A stretch of DNA of 64,000 nucleotides from Solirubrobacterales bacterium. Lineage in GTDB: Bacteria > Actinomycetota > Thermoleophilia > Solirubrobacterales > 70-9. The notes under the pieces were generated by a model, which had not been told where the DNA came from, did no database searches, and saw nothing but the letters and a program-made list of their open reading frames with translations. The stretch's first letter is position 1; every line of letters begins with the position of its first letter. The position numbers and the translations under genes are program-made. The stretch covers positions 186,001 through 250,000 of the forward strand of contig JADJRQ010000003.1 in NCBI GenBank assembly GCA_016712175.1, read 5' to 3'. This document shows, in pieces, positions 9,337 to 17,851 of this stretch.

Positions 9337-9885
9337 TCAGGCTGTCGCGGTGAACTTGGTTGGGTCCACCTTGCAACCACGCTTCGAGTCGTCTCTCGAG
9401 GAGTAGGTGCCGACAACCTTCTTGCCGCTTTTCTTCACCTTGAGGACGATTGCCCACCTGGCAAACAGGAGTCTCGGGTAAGTGGCAAACTGGTTCTTGC
9501 CCGTCGGTGCCATCCCTTTGCCCTTGTAGGAGGAGATGCCCGGATCGTACCGCCCGCATTCCTCGGCGATACCGTCGAAATTGACATTCTTGACGAATTT
9601 CGTCGTGAAGCCCTTCTTGCCGGCGACCTTCTTGATCTTGACTTTCATCGAAACGGTGCTTCCGGGCTGTCCGTCAAGAGATCCGCTCAGATCGTAGGTC
9701 CGGGTGGTGGACTTCTTCTTCCTTTTCTTGCTCTTCTTTTTCTTGCTCGTTTTCTTCTTGCTCTTCTTCGCGGACGTATTCGCGTCAGCCCCCGGGTTGG
9801 GGTCGAAGCCAGCACCGGCAACCGATACTGATCCGAAGCCGAAACAAGTCATAAGTACGGCGATGAGGGTAACCCTGCTCTTCAT
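9337..9885 (-). CDS. Secreted protein with lysine-rich linker
   Basis: A 182-residue exported protein of unknown function. The ATG at 9885 has a GGGAG ribosome-binding site and opens a signal peptide (KSRVTLIAVLMTCFGFGSVS, cleavage around AGA). The mature protein starts with a short Pro/Asn/Asp-rich piece and then an extreme polylysine stretch of about 20 residues (SKKKTSKKKKSKKRKKKS). A beta-rich domain of about 110 residues follows, with two Cys (in EECGRYD and RGCKVD) that may form a disulphide. The basic linker suggests contact with anionic cell-wall polymers, which is inference. Confidence 0.7.
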   Translation of the reverse strand: MKSRVTLIAVLMTCFGFGSVSVAGAGFDPNPGADANTSAKKSKKKTSKKKKSKKRKKKSTTRTYDLSGSLDGQPGSTVSMKVKIKKVAGKKGFTTKFVKNVNFDGIAEECGRYDPGISSYKGKGMAPTGKNQFATYPRLLFARWAIVLKVKKSGKKVVGTYSSRDDSKRGCKVDPTKFTATA

Positions 9886-9962
9886 GAACTCTCCCTGAGT
9901 CGATGTTGGCCGCTGGCGACCACTTGGAGTGAACGTCTCAGCTGCGGTAGACCTGCGCAATG

Positions 9963-9984
9963 GTGTGGCACCACGGTGGTACAC
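9963..9984. promoter_or_regulatory. Palindromic operator and probable leaderless promoter of vapBC
   Basis: A 22-bp imperfect palindrome, GTGTnnCACCnnGGTGnnACAC, symmetric at 16 of 22 positions, ends 7 nt before the ATG of the antitoxin gene. TACACT at 9980-9985 fits a -10 hexamer and would start transcription at or next to the ATG, giving a leaderless mRNA. No Shine-Dalgarno sequence is present. Binding by the VapB antitoxin, alone or with VapC, is the usual autoregulation in such modules; this is inferred from position. Confidence 0.5.
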
Positions 9985-9991
9985 TGATTCG

Positions 9992-10312
9992 ATGCCCACC
10001 AAACTTCGCAGAATTGCGGTAACGGAAGACCCAGAACTTGCCGAGGTGCTGGAGCGGGCATCGGTTCAACTCCCGGGTCGAAGTTCTGCTGCCCTCTTGA
10101 AGGAACTCGCGCTGCGTGGTGCCGAATCTCTTGCTTCGGGCGCAGACTCCAACCCCAGGCTTCAACGGATCCTCGCCATGCCTGGCGTCAGGCCGGCAAC
10201 GGGTTCCTTCAGGGACTTCCTGAAAGAACGTGGAGATATTTCGATGCCTGATGGCGCGGATCCATACCGCGGTACGAAAGCGATCGATGAACAACGCGAG
10301 GAGAGACTCTAA
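9992..10312 (+). CDS. vapB: Antitoxin, VapB-type
   Basis: A 106-residue protein, start ATG at 9992. The N-terminal third (LRRIAVTEDPELAEVLERAS, then SSAALLKELALRGAESL) has the beta-helix-helix pattern of ribbon-helix-helix antitoxins. The C-terminal part, ending in DGADPYRGTKAIDEQREERL, is the acidic and basic tail that usually wraps around the toxin. It is followed 1 nt later by the PIN-domain gene, the classic antitoxin-toxin order. A palindrome just upstream is a probable operator. The exact antitoxin family is not certain. Confidence 0.72.
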   Translation: MPTKLRRIAVTEDPELAEVLERASVQLPGRSSAALLKELALRGAESLASGADSNPRLQRILAMPGVRPATGSFRDFLKERGDISMPDGADPYRGTKAIDEQREERL

Positions 10313-10313
10313 G

Positions 10314-10721
10314 GTGGCGACCCTGAGTGATCCCGTCTACATGGACACCTCTGCTCTCATCAAGCTCGTAATCTCGGAGCCTGAGAGCGATGCTCTTAGC
10401 GAACATCTCGAAGCCTCCGGGTGTCAAATGACAACGAGCGATTTCTCCGAGGTTGAACTTGTCAGAGCCGTCAACAGGGTCGATGACACTTTGCATCACG
10501 AGGTTTCCCGTCTGTTGGGCCGCCAGGTATTGCTACCGATGACCGAGTCGATTCGCCTGAGGGCCGGATATCTCCTCCCAAAGGGAATTCGCAGCCTGGA
10601 CGCGATTCATCTTGCTACCGCAGTGGAAGTTCAGCCAAACCTCGACTCGGTGGTCAGTTACGACGACCGGCTCCTTGAGGCCGCCCGTTCGTTTGGTCTC
10701 CAGGTCCACTCCCCGGCCTAA
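10314..10721 (+). CDS. vapC: VapC-type PIN-domain toxin ribonuclease
   Basis: A 135-residue PIN nuclease, predicted to cleave RNA with Mg2+ when freed from its antitoxin. The acidic residues expected for catalysis are present: Asp11 in YMDTSALIKL, Glu46 or Glu48 in FSEVELVRA, Asp96 in SLDAIHLATA and Asp117/118 in VSYDDRLLEAA. I use the GTG at 10314, 1 nt after the vapB stop with a GAGGAG site upstream; an ATG at 10287 inside vapB is possible. The stop codon touches the GTG of the next gene directly, making a three-gene operon. Confidence 0.85.
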   Translation: MATLSDPVYMDTSALIKLVISEPESDALSEHLEASGCQMTTSDFSEVELVRAVNRVDDTLHHEVSRLLGRQVLLPMTESIRLRAGYLLPKGIRSLDAIHLATAVEVQPNLDSVVSYDDRLLEAARSFGLQVHSPA

Positions 10722-11648
10722 GTGAGCGAGTTCGGCGACTTCGGGCTGTCCGAGGCGGCTCAGACGATGCTTTTGGGTCTCGGGCCCGGCCAGCCGACCC
10801 CACTTCAGGGCGAAGCGATCCCGGCGCTCCTGTCGAAGCGTGATCTCTTTGCCCGGGCTCCGGCCGGTGCTGGCGAGGACGCGGCCATGGCGCTAACTGT
10901 GATTGAACGGGTGATCCGTGACGGACCGACCTACAACCCGACGGCCTTGATTCTGGTGCCGAGTCGTGAATTGGCCATTCAGCTCCATGAAACGATCTTC
11001 CAACTCTCGTCGCGAGGTGCCATCGCCAATGTGCTCGGAGTCTTCGAAGGCAAACCGGTCACCAGCCAGATCGGCCCGCTCAAACATGGTGTCGACATCG
11101 TTGTCGGCACTCCGGTCCGGGTGCTCGAGCACGTTAAGCGCCGGACCCTGCGCATCGAACAGATCAAGATCCTGTTCCTTGACCGCGTGGACGAGATGCT
11201 CGACCAGGGACATGTCAGAGACGTCGAGTCGATCATCGGCAGTACGCCGAAAACCCGCCAAACCGGGCTTTTTTCGGCGACGATCCCCCAGTCCGTTCTG
11301 TCGCTAGCTCACAAGCACCTCGACGAACCGGAGCTCATCGGGATCGAACCAGGAGATTATGAATCTGCTGCGGCGCCTGAGGGTCCGAAGGAACATCTCG
11401 TCAACCTCTATTTCTCCGCCGGTCGAGGCGCAGGGGTCACCCCGAGTGATCTGGTCGGAGCGATCACAGGTGAAGGCGAACTAAGCGGCGATCGCATCGG
11501 GGAAGTCAGGATCAAGGAAAACTTCTCACTGGCTGCCGTTCCTGGCGCCGATGCCGACGGGATCGTCAGGAAGCTGCGAACAACTCGAATCAGGGGACGA
11601 AAAGTCACCGTCCGCCTCGAGCGCTTCAAATCGAAGAAGAACCGCTAG
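10722..11648 (+). CDS. Degenerate DEAD-box protein: inactive RecA1 domain plus DbpA-type RNA-binding domain
   Basis: A 308-residue protein whose GTG directly follows the vapC stop. Residues 4-200 match a DEAD-box first domain: Q motif ending QPTPLQ, PSRELA at 80-85 (motif Ia), TPVR at 130-133 (Ib) and SAT at 185-187 (III). The ATPase residues are lost: Walker A is APAGAGED at 46-53, with Lys-Thr replaced by Glu-Asp, and the DEAD box is DRVD at 154-157. The second RecA domain is absent. After a 25-residue linker, residues 228-304 match the DbpA RNA-binding fold (GVTPSDLVGAITGEGELSG, IGEVRIKENFSLAAVP, RGRKVTVRLERF). It is probably an RNA-binding pseudo-helicase, since no ATPase activity is expected. 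Confidence 0.75.
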   Translation: MSEFGDFGLSEAAQTMLLGLGPGQPTPLQGEAIPALLSKRDLFARAPAGAGEDAAMALTVIERVIRDGPTYNPTALILVPSRELAIQLHETIFQLSSRGAIANVLGVFEGKPVTSQIGPLKHGVDIVVGTPVRVLEHVKRRTLRIEQIKILFLDRVDEMLDQGHVRDVESIIGSTPKTRQTGLFSATIPQSVLSLAHKHLDEPELIGIEPGDYESAAAPEGPKEHLVNLYFSAGRGAGVTPSDLVGAITGEGELSGDRIGEVRIKENFSLAAVPGADADGIVRKLRTTRIRGRKVTVRLERFKSKKNR

Positions 11649-11728
11649 CAGCCACAAGATCCGTGGTTTGATTTACACTATCCAGCGCAGGCGGCACTGG
11701 GGCCGCAGTACTAAATGGGAGATTCACT

Positions 11729-13542
11729 TTGAAACGCCTTCTGACGGGGATAATCATTGCTACAGCTGTGCTCGCCTCGGCTTCGAGTGCCGAAGCCATG
11801 CCCCGGTACGAAGCACCGTGCTTCGCATCTGGTTGTGGCGGAGTTTCCGATGACGGTGAGCGGGCGGTTTTCACTTTCGACGAGCCGTTGTCAGACAGCT
11901 GGTCCCCCGAGGACCAGGTCTATGAGCGTTACCGCGGCAAGACGCGGCCGTTGGTCCGTTTCCCCAAGGGCAAGAAGGAGCCGGTCAGGCTCGAGGGTGT
12001 TTCTGACGATGCGAAGAAGATCGTCGTCAGGACACGTTCCCCGCTGTCAGCGGATGACGTCGATGGAAATGGAGACGACATCTTCGCCATTGAGAACGGC
12101 GAGGCCACGCTGGTTTCGAGCGACCCCGCCAATCCGGACAATTCTCTGGCACCGCCGGACATCGATGACCCGTCCGCAAAGACGATGAATTACGAAGGGA
12201 TGTCTGCTGACGGGAGCACCGTCTACCTTTCGACCTTTTCGACGGCCGGGGGAAGTTTCTGCACCGAGTTCTTCGCCCGCACCAGTTCTGAGCTGAAGAA
12301 GCTATCGATCGATTGCAACTACACTCGTTTGCTCGGGGTCTCCCGGGACGGTGGCTCGGTCTTCAGTCTGAGCTACGACACCAACAAGGAGGGCCTCTAC
12401 CGAACGCGGAACGGCGCGACCTCACTACTCACGGACTTCGGCGTCTACGTGCTCGGCAATTGCACCATCAACACCGACTACGGCGACGTTTCCGGTGACG
12501 GAAACATCTTGCTGTTCTCGACCAATGCCCAGTTGACCGCCGCGGACACCGATCAGGGCTACGACGTCTATTCCCGCGACAATGCAGGCGCTTTCAAGCT
12601 CATCAGTGAGGGGACGAAAGGCACAAACCCGTCCTGCGTGCCCGGAACCGAACTCGACACTGCCGTCGGACTTTCACGAGACGGCACCAAGGCTCTCTTC
12701 ACAACCACCTCTCCCCTCTCGGCTGACGACCGGGATACCGCCACTGATCTCTACCGGTACGAACCCGGGAAGCCGGCCGAGCTGATCACGACCGGACCGA
12801 CGGACGACCAGTCGAACCAGCGCAACCCGATCTACGGTGATGCGCTCGCCGGGATGGCTGTTCGCTGGCAACGAAGCGATGCTTCCGACGACCTTGAAGT
12901 GGTCGCCTTCGATTCCGCCCAAAGACTGGTCGCGGCTGACACAGACAACTCGAACGACGTCTATGTGCGAGCCAACGGTGAGACGCAGTTGGTCTCGACC
13001 GGTCCGACGTCTCGTAACGAAGAAATCAACGCGAAACTGCTCGGCGTCTCCGGTGATGGAAGCGAGGTCGCTTTCACCACGGTCGAAAGCCTGGTCGGAG
13101 TCGATACCGACGATCACATGGACGTCTACAAGCGGTCAGTTACCGGAATCGATCGCCCGACGCCAACACCGCCCGTACCTCGGCTTCGGCCTCCGACTCG
13201 CCGCGCACGGTTCTCCTCTCGGCCGAGTCGATCGCCCCGAAAGTGAAGGTCGGCGAGGTCAGGCTGAAGTCTGCGAGAGTCGCGAAGGTGAAGATCACCT
13301 GCCCGAAGGCTGAGGAGACCGGCCCTTGCCGCGGCACGGTACGACTCAAGCCGTCGTCCCGCCGTGGCTCATCGGGTAGGGGCACATTCAGGATAAAAGC
13401 CGGCAAGAAAAAGGTGGTTCGGGTGAGGCTCAGGTCGGCTGTGAGGGCCCGCTCGGCCTGGAAGGCGAAGATTCGGATCAAGGCCTCCGACCGCCTGGGC
13501 AATACTCGCAGGAGCACCCGCAGGATTTCGGTCCGTCCTTGA
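11729..13542 (+). CDS. Secreted TolB/WD40-like beta-propeller protein (frameshifted near 13155)
   Basis: An exported protein of about 604 residues. The TTG at 11729 has a GGGAG site; the signal peptide is KRLLTGIIIATAVLASASSA. Seven or eight repeats of the form SxDGxxVxFxTxxxLxxxDxDxxxDVYxR follow (for example SGDGNILLFSTNAQLTAADT and DVYSRD), forming a propeller. At about 13155 the frame changes; the alternative frame continues through an Ala/Ser-rich linker (TARTSASASDSPRTVLL). It then enters a Lys/Arg-rich beta domain (KVKITCP, CRGTVRLKP, RISVRP) ending at 13542. One missing base explains the break. The function is unknown, probably cell-surface. Confidence 0.68.
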
Positions 13543-13699
13543 GGTTCGGCCGCGGGCGGCTGAAGAACGTTCCGGCAACAGAGCCGGGGCAACTTTCGAA
13601 GTATTCATGTGTTGAAGAAGCCAGTAGATGCAGCAGTCGGTCGAAAATGGCCATACTGTCGCTGTTCCACGTCCCGCATCATCAGACAGGAGAGGTCCT

Positions 13700-14974
13700 T
13701 TGATCGTTCAGCTGAACCGTGTTCAAACTTTGCTTGCTGTTTTTGCGACCGCACTCGCGGCCGTGTTCCTTTTTGCCTCGATGACTTCCGGCATCGCCGA
13801 AGCTCAGTCCGCGCACATCGCCAAGACCAAGAAGTCAAAGAAGTCGAAGCGCAAGAAAGCAGTCAAGGGACCTCATGGTCTGGCTTTCTACAACAAGCGA
13901 CCGAAGAAGGTTTCGAAGAGGCACGGCCGCCTGATCTGGCAGCGGAACGCCCACGGCGTCGTCAAGCTCAAGTCCGCGTCTTCGACCAAGACGGTCCTCT
14001 ACACCTCGAAGTCACCGGCAGGCAAGCGGGTCCGGGTTTCCGGAACGGTCAGCGTGCCGAAGGGCAAGGCACCGCGCGGCGGCTGGCCCGTCATCACTTA
14101 CGGACACGGAACCACCGGCATCGCTGACAAGTGCGCGCCCTCGAGGAACAAGAAGGGCGGTCCGGCGACCAGCTACATCAGCTACACCGATGACATTCAG
14201 AACGCCTGGCTGAAGGCGGGCTACGTTGTGGCTCGTACCGATTACCAGGGACTCGGTACACCCGGAACTCATCCGTTCCTGATCGGCAAAGCTGAAGGTC
14301 GAGGAGTACTCGACATCGTTCGTGCTGCCCGTAACCTGAATCCGAAGATCGGCAAGAGGTTCGTAATCGCCGGCCACTCGCAGGGTGGGCACGCCGCTCT
14401 CTTTGCCGCCGGTGAAGCCAAGAGATTCGTCCCCGAGCTGAAACTCAAGGGAACGGTCGCTTTCGCTCCGGCATCGCATATGCGGCTTCAGGCGGCTTCA
14501 CTTCCGGTTCTGACGACGCCGAGTTCGCTGACCGCGTTGGCTTCCCTGATTGTCAAGGGTGCCGAAGCGGTGTCGAGTGACATCGACCCGGCGGCCTTGC
14601 TGAGCGACCCCGTTCTGGCCTTCTACCCCCAGACCGACACTGAATGCCTGTCGGAGCTGGCCAAGCCAGACAACCTTGGTGGAATCGCTCCGTCGAAGCT
14701 GATCCGCGACGGTGCCAACACCGATCCGCTGTTCGACCTGCTGGATCTTCAGAACCCGGCGGTACAGACCGACGCGCCGATCCTGTTGGCTCAGGGTGAC
14801 GCGGACTCGACTACGTTCCCGTTCCTGACGAATGCGCTCAATGGCGAACTCGTCGGCCTGGGCGATGACGTCAACTACATCACGTACCCCAGTGTTGATC
14901 ACGGTGGAGTACTCGACGCGGCGGCGGATGACGTCACCACGTTCCTGAACGAAAGGCTGCCTTCGCGCCGCTAG
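13700..14974 (+). CDS. Secreted alpha/beta hydrolase, secretory lipase (LIP)-like
   Basis: A 424-residue exported esterase or lipase. The TTG at 13700 follows a CAGGAGAGG ribosome-binding site. The signal peptide spans about residues 7-36 (LLAVFATALAAVFLFASM, cleavage near AEAQS). A short lysine-rich stretch (KTKKSKKSKRKK) comes next, then the hydrolase fold. That fold has an oxyanion block ITYGHGTTG, the nucleophile elbow GHSQGGHAALFA (Ser), an acid-bearing strand PILLAQGDADSTT and the catalytic His in YPSVDHGGVLDAA. The layout fits secretory lipases. Two hairpins lie just downstream. Confidence 0.75.
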   Translation: MIVQLNRVQTLLAVFATALAAVFLFASMTSGIAEAQSAHIAKTKKSKKSKRKKAVKGPHGLAFYNKRPKKVSKRHGRLIWQRNAHGVVKLKSASSTKTVLYTSKSPAGKRVRVSGTVSVPKGKAPRGGWPVITYGHGTTGIADKCAPSRNKKGGPATSYISYTDDIQNAWLKAGYVVARTDYQGLGTPGTHPFLIGKAEGRGVLDIVRAARNLNPKIGKRFVIAGHSQGGHAALFAAGEAKRFVPELKLKGTVAFAPASHMRLQAASLPVLTTPSSLTALASLIVKGAEAVSSDIDPAALLSDPVLAFYPQTDTECLSELAKPDNLGGIAPSKLIRDGANTDPLFDLLDLQNPAVQTDAPILLAQGDADSTTFPFLTNALNGELVGLGDDVNYITYPSVDHGGVLDAAADDVTTFLNERLPSRR

Positions 14975-14990
14975 ATCTCCTCGATCTCCA

Positions 14991-15026
14991 GGTAGTCGCG
15001 TCGACTTATAGGTCGCCGCGACTACC
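14991..15026. repeat. Inverted repeat downstream of the lipase gene
   Basis: A perfect 10-bp inverted repeat, GGTAGTCGCG and CGCGACTACC, separated by 16 nt, begins 17 nt after the lipase stop codon. It precedes a second hairpin with a T tract at 15047-15073. It probably stabilises the mRNA end or assists termination. Confidence 0.5.
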
Positions 15027-15046
15027 GGGGTCGTTCATTGATCAGG

Positions 15047-15073
15047 AAGGCCGGCCAGTTGGTCGGCTTTTTT
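15047..15073 (+). terminator. Rho-independent terminator of the lipase gene
   Basis: A stem AAGGCCGGCC / GGTCGGCTT with a 4-nt loop AGTT and two G-T pairs is followed directly by a run of six Ts. This is the clearest classical intrinsic terminator in the window. It separates the lipase from the DGPF/ECF pair. Confidence 0.7.
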
Positions 15074-15219
15074 GTGCTCCTTTTCGCTGACTCGAAAGAA
15101 TTTGCAGCTTCGTGTCGATTTCGAGTCATTCCGATCGTCGTGTTTGTAAAAGGGCCGAATATGTGAATGTTCAAGTCACAGACTTTCAGCCAACAGACAT
15201 GACACAAGGAGAACGACAG

Positions 15220-15870
15220 ATGAAGGTAATGGTGCTGGTCAAGGCAACCGAAGATTCCGAAAACGGCGTGTTGCCGAGTCCGGAACTCCTCAGCGATATG
15301 GGCAAGTTCAACGAAGAGCTCGTCAGCGCCGGAATCATGCTCGATGGCGACGGTCTTCGTCCCAGTTCGAAGGGCACACGAATCGAGTTCAGCGCGGATG
15401 ACGCTCCGACCGTGACCGACGGGCCGTTCGCCGAAACGAAGGAACTCGTCGCCGGCTACTGGGTGTGGCAGGTCAAGGACCGGGACGAGGCGATCGAATG
15501 GGCCCGTCGCATCCCGAACACTGACAAGAAGCACGGCATCATCGAAATCCGCGAGTTCTTCACCGCAGAGGACTTCGGCCTCGCCCCCGATCAGGAGCGG
15601 AAGATCGACGAGGTGCGCAGCCGGATCGGGAACGACCGAGGATTCAGTGCCCGCTTCACCGGAAACCAATCGCGCGATCGAAACGGTCTGGAGGATCGAA
15701 TCAACCAGACTGATCGCGGGGTTGGCCCGCTTCACCAAGGGCGACCTGGACCAGGCGGAGGATCTGGCTCAGGAAGCCCTGGTGGCCGCATTGGAGGCCT
15801 GGCCTGCCTCCGGCATCCCGGACAATCCCGGCGCCTGGTTGATGGCGACCGCCAAGAATCGTGCGATTGA
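15220..15870 (+). CDS. DGPF (YCII-related) domain protein, ECF42 partner; 3' end uncertain
   Basis: The first 125 or so residues (KVMVLVKATEDSENG through TVTDGPFAETKELVAGYWVW to KHGIIEIREFFTAEDFG) are a DGPF-family protein; the family name motif DGPF is present. Such proteins are about 120 residues and are coded next to ECF42 sigma factors. Here no stop follows the domain, and the frame runs 224 nt into the sigma gene with a Gly/Arg-rich tail that looks like out-of-frame translation. The true end is probably near 15640, with a base error hiding the stop. The ATG at 15220 has an AAGGAG site. Its biochemical role is not established. Confidence 0.65.
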   Translation: MKVMVLVKATEDSENGVLPSPELLSDMGKFNEELVSAGIMLDGDGLRPSSKGTRIEFSADDAPTVTDGPFAETKELVAGYWVWQVKDRDEAIEWARRIPNTDKKHGIIEIREFFTAEDFGLAPDQERKIDEVRSRIGNDRGFSARFTGNQSRDRNGLEDRINQTDRGVGPLHQGRPGPGGGSGSGSPGGRIGGLACLRHPGQSRRLVDGDRQESCD

Positions 15871-16916
15871 CCGCATCCGCCGCGAGCAGAACCTGTCCTC
15901 CAAGTACGAGGAGATCGGCAAAGTCTCCACACGGCATCAGCCTTCCGCGGAGGACGAAGTCGAGGCTGCTGAGGGTGACGTGGTCGGGGACGACCGGCTC
16001 AGTCTGATCTTCACTACCTGCCACCCCCTGCTCTCCCCGGAAGCCCGGACAGCCCTCACCCTGAGGCTGCTGGGCGGCCTGAGCACGGAAGAGATCGGCC
16101 GGGCCTTCCTGATTCCAACCCCAACCGTCCAGCAGCGGATCGTCCGGGCAAAACGAACACTGGCGGAAGCGAAGGTGCCTTTCGACGTTCCTTCCACAGA
16201 GGACCTGGAGTCGAGGCTCTCCTCTGTGCTCGAAGTGATCTACCTGATCTTCAACGAAGGCTATTCATCCACCTCCGGTGACGATTGGATGAAGCCCGAA
16301 CTCTGCAACGAGTCGATGCGCCTCGGTCGAATCCTTGCGACCCTGCTGCCGGAGGAACCTGAAGTTCACGGCTTGATCGGTCTGCTCGAGATTCAGGCTT
16401 CGCGGTTTTCCTCGCGGACAGCAGCTGATGGCAGCCCGGTGCTGTTGCTCGAGCAGGATAGCGGTAAGTGGGACCAGCTCCTGATCAACCGCGGACTTGC
16501 CGAACTCGCACACGCGGAGGAGCTCAAAGTTCCGTTTGGCTTCTACACCCTTCAGGCAGCAATCTCCGGTTGTCACGCCCGGGCCCGGACGGCTGAGGAG
16601 ACAGACTGGGGAACGCATTGCCGCGCTCTACGACGCGCTGGCCGAGCTGACGGGGCTCCCCGTGGTCGAACTGAATCGTGCGGTTGCGGTTTCGATGGCA
16701 TATGGACCCGAAGAGGGGCTTGAGCTCGTTGACAGCCTGGTCGAGCTCGAGTTGCTTGAGGGTTACCACCTGCTGCCTGGGGTCCGGGGCGATCTGCTTC
16801 AGAAGCTCGGGCGCTGTGAGGAGGCCAGGGTCCAGTTCGAAGCTGCTGCCGGACTCACTACCAACGAGATCGAACGCGGCGTCATGCTGGCGCGCGCAGG
16901 AGAATGCGGTTCGTGA
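15647..16916 (+). CDS. ECF42-type RNA polymerase sigma factor with C-terminal extension (frameshifted near 16610)
   Basis: A sigma factor of about 422 residues. Region 2 includes DQAEDLAQEALVAALEAWP and NPGAWLMATAKNRAIDRIRR. Region 4 is LTLRLLGGLSTEEIGRAFL and then TVQQRIVRAKRTL. The 200-residue C-terminal extension contains the helical repeats of ECF42 proteins: FNEGYSS, the LINRGLAEL helix, then IAALYDALAELTGLPVVELNRAVAVSMAYG. The frame breaks in TGGGGAACG at about 16610; deleting one G gives DWERIAALYD and an intact reading frame. ECF42 factors lack a classical anti-sigma factor, and the DGPF gene upstream is the conserved neighbour. The regulon is unknown. Confidence 0.8.
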
Positions 16917-16927
16917 TCGGGCCTGGA

Positions 16928-17194
16928 TCAGCTGAGTTCGCCGGTACCGCGGAACTCGCCTGACCCGGTGCCGTGACGAGTGACCCTGACGATTATTTCC
17001 CCGGATCGTCCGTCCGGCAGCTTGATCCGGGCCTTTCCGGCGACCGGCTCGTTGTCGTTGGCATCATCGTATTTCCCCCACCACGACGGGACGCCGAAGC
17101 CGGCGTCAGTCCCGTCGTAGATAGAAGCCACGACATCGGAAAGTTTGCCATCCTGTTCGATGGATGCAGAGTCGTTGTCCAGTATCTCTCCCAT
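16928..17194 (-). CDS. Hypothetical protein (88 aa)
   Basis: A small acidic protein on the minus strand between two plus-strand sigma genes. A GGAAGGTAGGG stretch precedes the ATG. It contains VVASIYDGTDAGFGVPSWWG and a beta-rich end, KARIKLPDGRSGEIIVRVTR. That composition looks like real protein rather than a shadow frame. No family is recognised and no signal peptide is seen. An overlapping plus-strand frame of similar length looks less protein-like. Confidence 0.5.
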   Translation of the reverse strand: MGEILDNDSASIEQDGKLSDVVASIYDGTDAGFGVPSWWGKYDDANDNEPVAGKARIKLPDGRSGEIIVRVTRHGTGSGEFRGTGELS

Positions 17195-17338
17195 CCGTTC
17201 ACCCTACCTTCCGGCAAGCGCCTCTGCCACTCTTCGTCAAACTCGGGGATTGGTCACAGTTTCGTTTGAGTCTGGTCGGTGAAGATTGATCTGGTTGTGT
17301 CTCTCACAAACCAGGAACTGTCAACGTCATCAATAGTG

Positions 17339-17809
17339 ATGAAACCATTCGAATACATCGTGGAGATCCACGGTCCCGCTGTTTTCCGGTACCTGTCAGG
17401 AAGGGTCGGGCCCGACCGCGCGGAGGACTGCTTCCAGGAGACCATGCTCGCCGCCCTGCGGGGATACGACGAAGTGAGGGAGCCGAAGGCGGTCAAGTCC
17501 TGGTTGTTTACCATTGCCACCCGAAAGTCGATCGATGCCTATCGCCAGGCCGGACGGGAGCCCACGCCTGACGGATCGGTCGAAGGGTCACCGGACCGGT
17601 CCGGACTGGCAAATCCTGGCGCCGGCGACATCTGGTCGCTGGTCGGAGAACTGCCCGGAAAGCAGGCAATGGCAGTCGAACTTCGCTACCGGGCCGGCCT
17701 GACCCACCGCGAGGTCGGTCAGGTGATGGAGATCTCGGAGTCGGCGGCACGCCGCAACGTCTTTGAGGGCCTGAAAAGCCTCCGGGAAGGGGCTGGGTCA
17801 TGGACCTGA
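17339..17809 (+). CDS. ECF sigma-70 family RNA polymerase sigma factor
   Basis: A 156-residue extracytoplasmic-function sigma factor. Region 2 is visible in AVFRYLSGRVGPDRAEDCFQE and KAVKSWLFTIATRKSIDAYR. Region 4 is MAVELRYRAGLTHREVGQVM and then SESAARRNVFEGLKSLR. The start is the ATG at 17339, or the adjacent GTG at 17336. The next gene, 42 nt downstream, is the DNA repair alkyltransferase. This pairing suggests one operon, possibly induced by alkylation or other envelope or DNA stress, which is inference. No anti-sigma gene is present. Confidence 0.82.
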   Translation: MKPFEYIVEIHGPAVFRYLSGRVGPDRAEDCFQETMLAALRGYDEVREPKAVKSWLFTIATRKSIDAYRQAGREPTPDGSVEGSPDRSGLANPGAGDIWSLVGELPGKQAMAVELRYRAGLTHREVGQVMEISESAARRNVFEGLKSLREGAGSWT

Positions 17810-17851
17810 TCTCACGAAGTCATTCCTGTCGCCGTCTGAAAGGACATGAAC

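Noticed and set aside
15022..15738. 238-residue minus-strand frame over the DGPF gene
   Set aside because: Opposite to a recognised DGPF domain; no motifs of its own.
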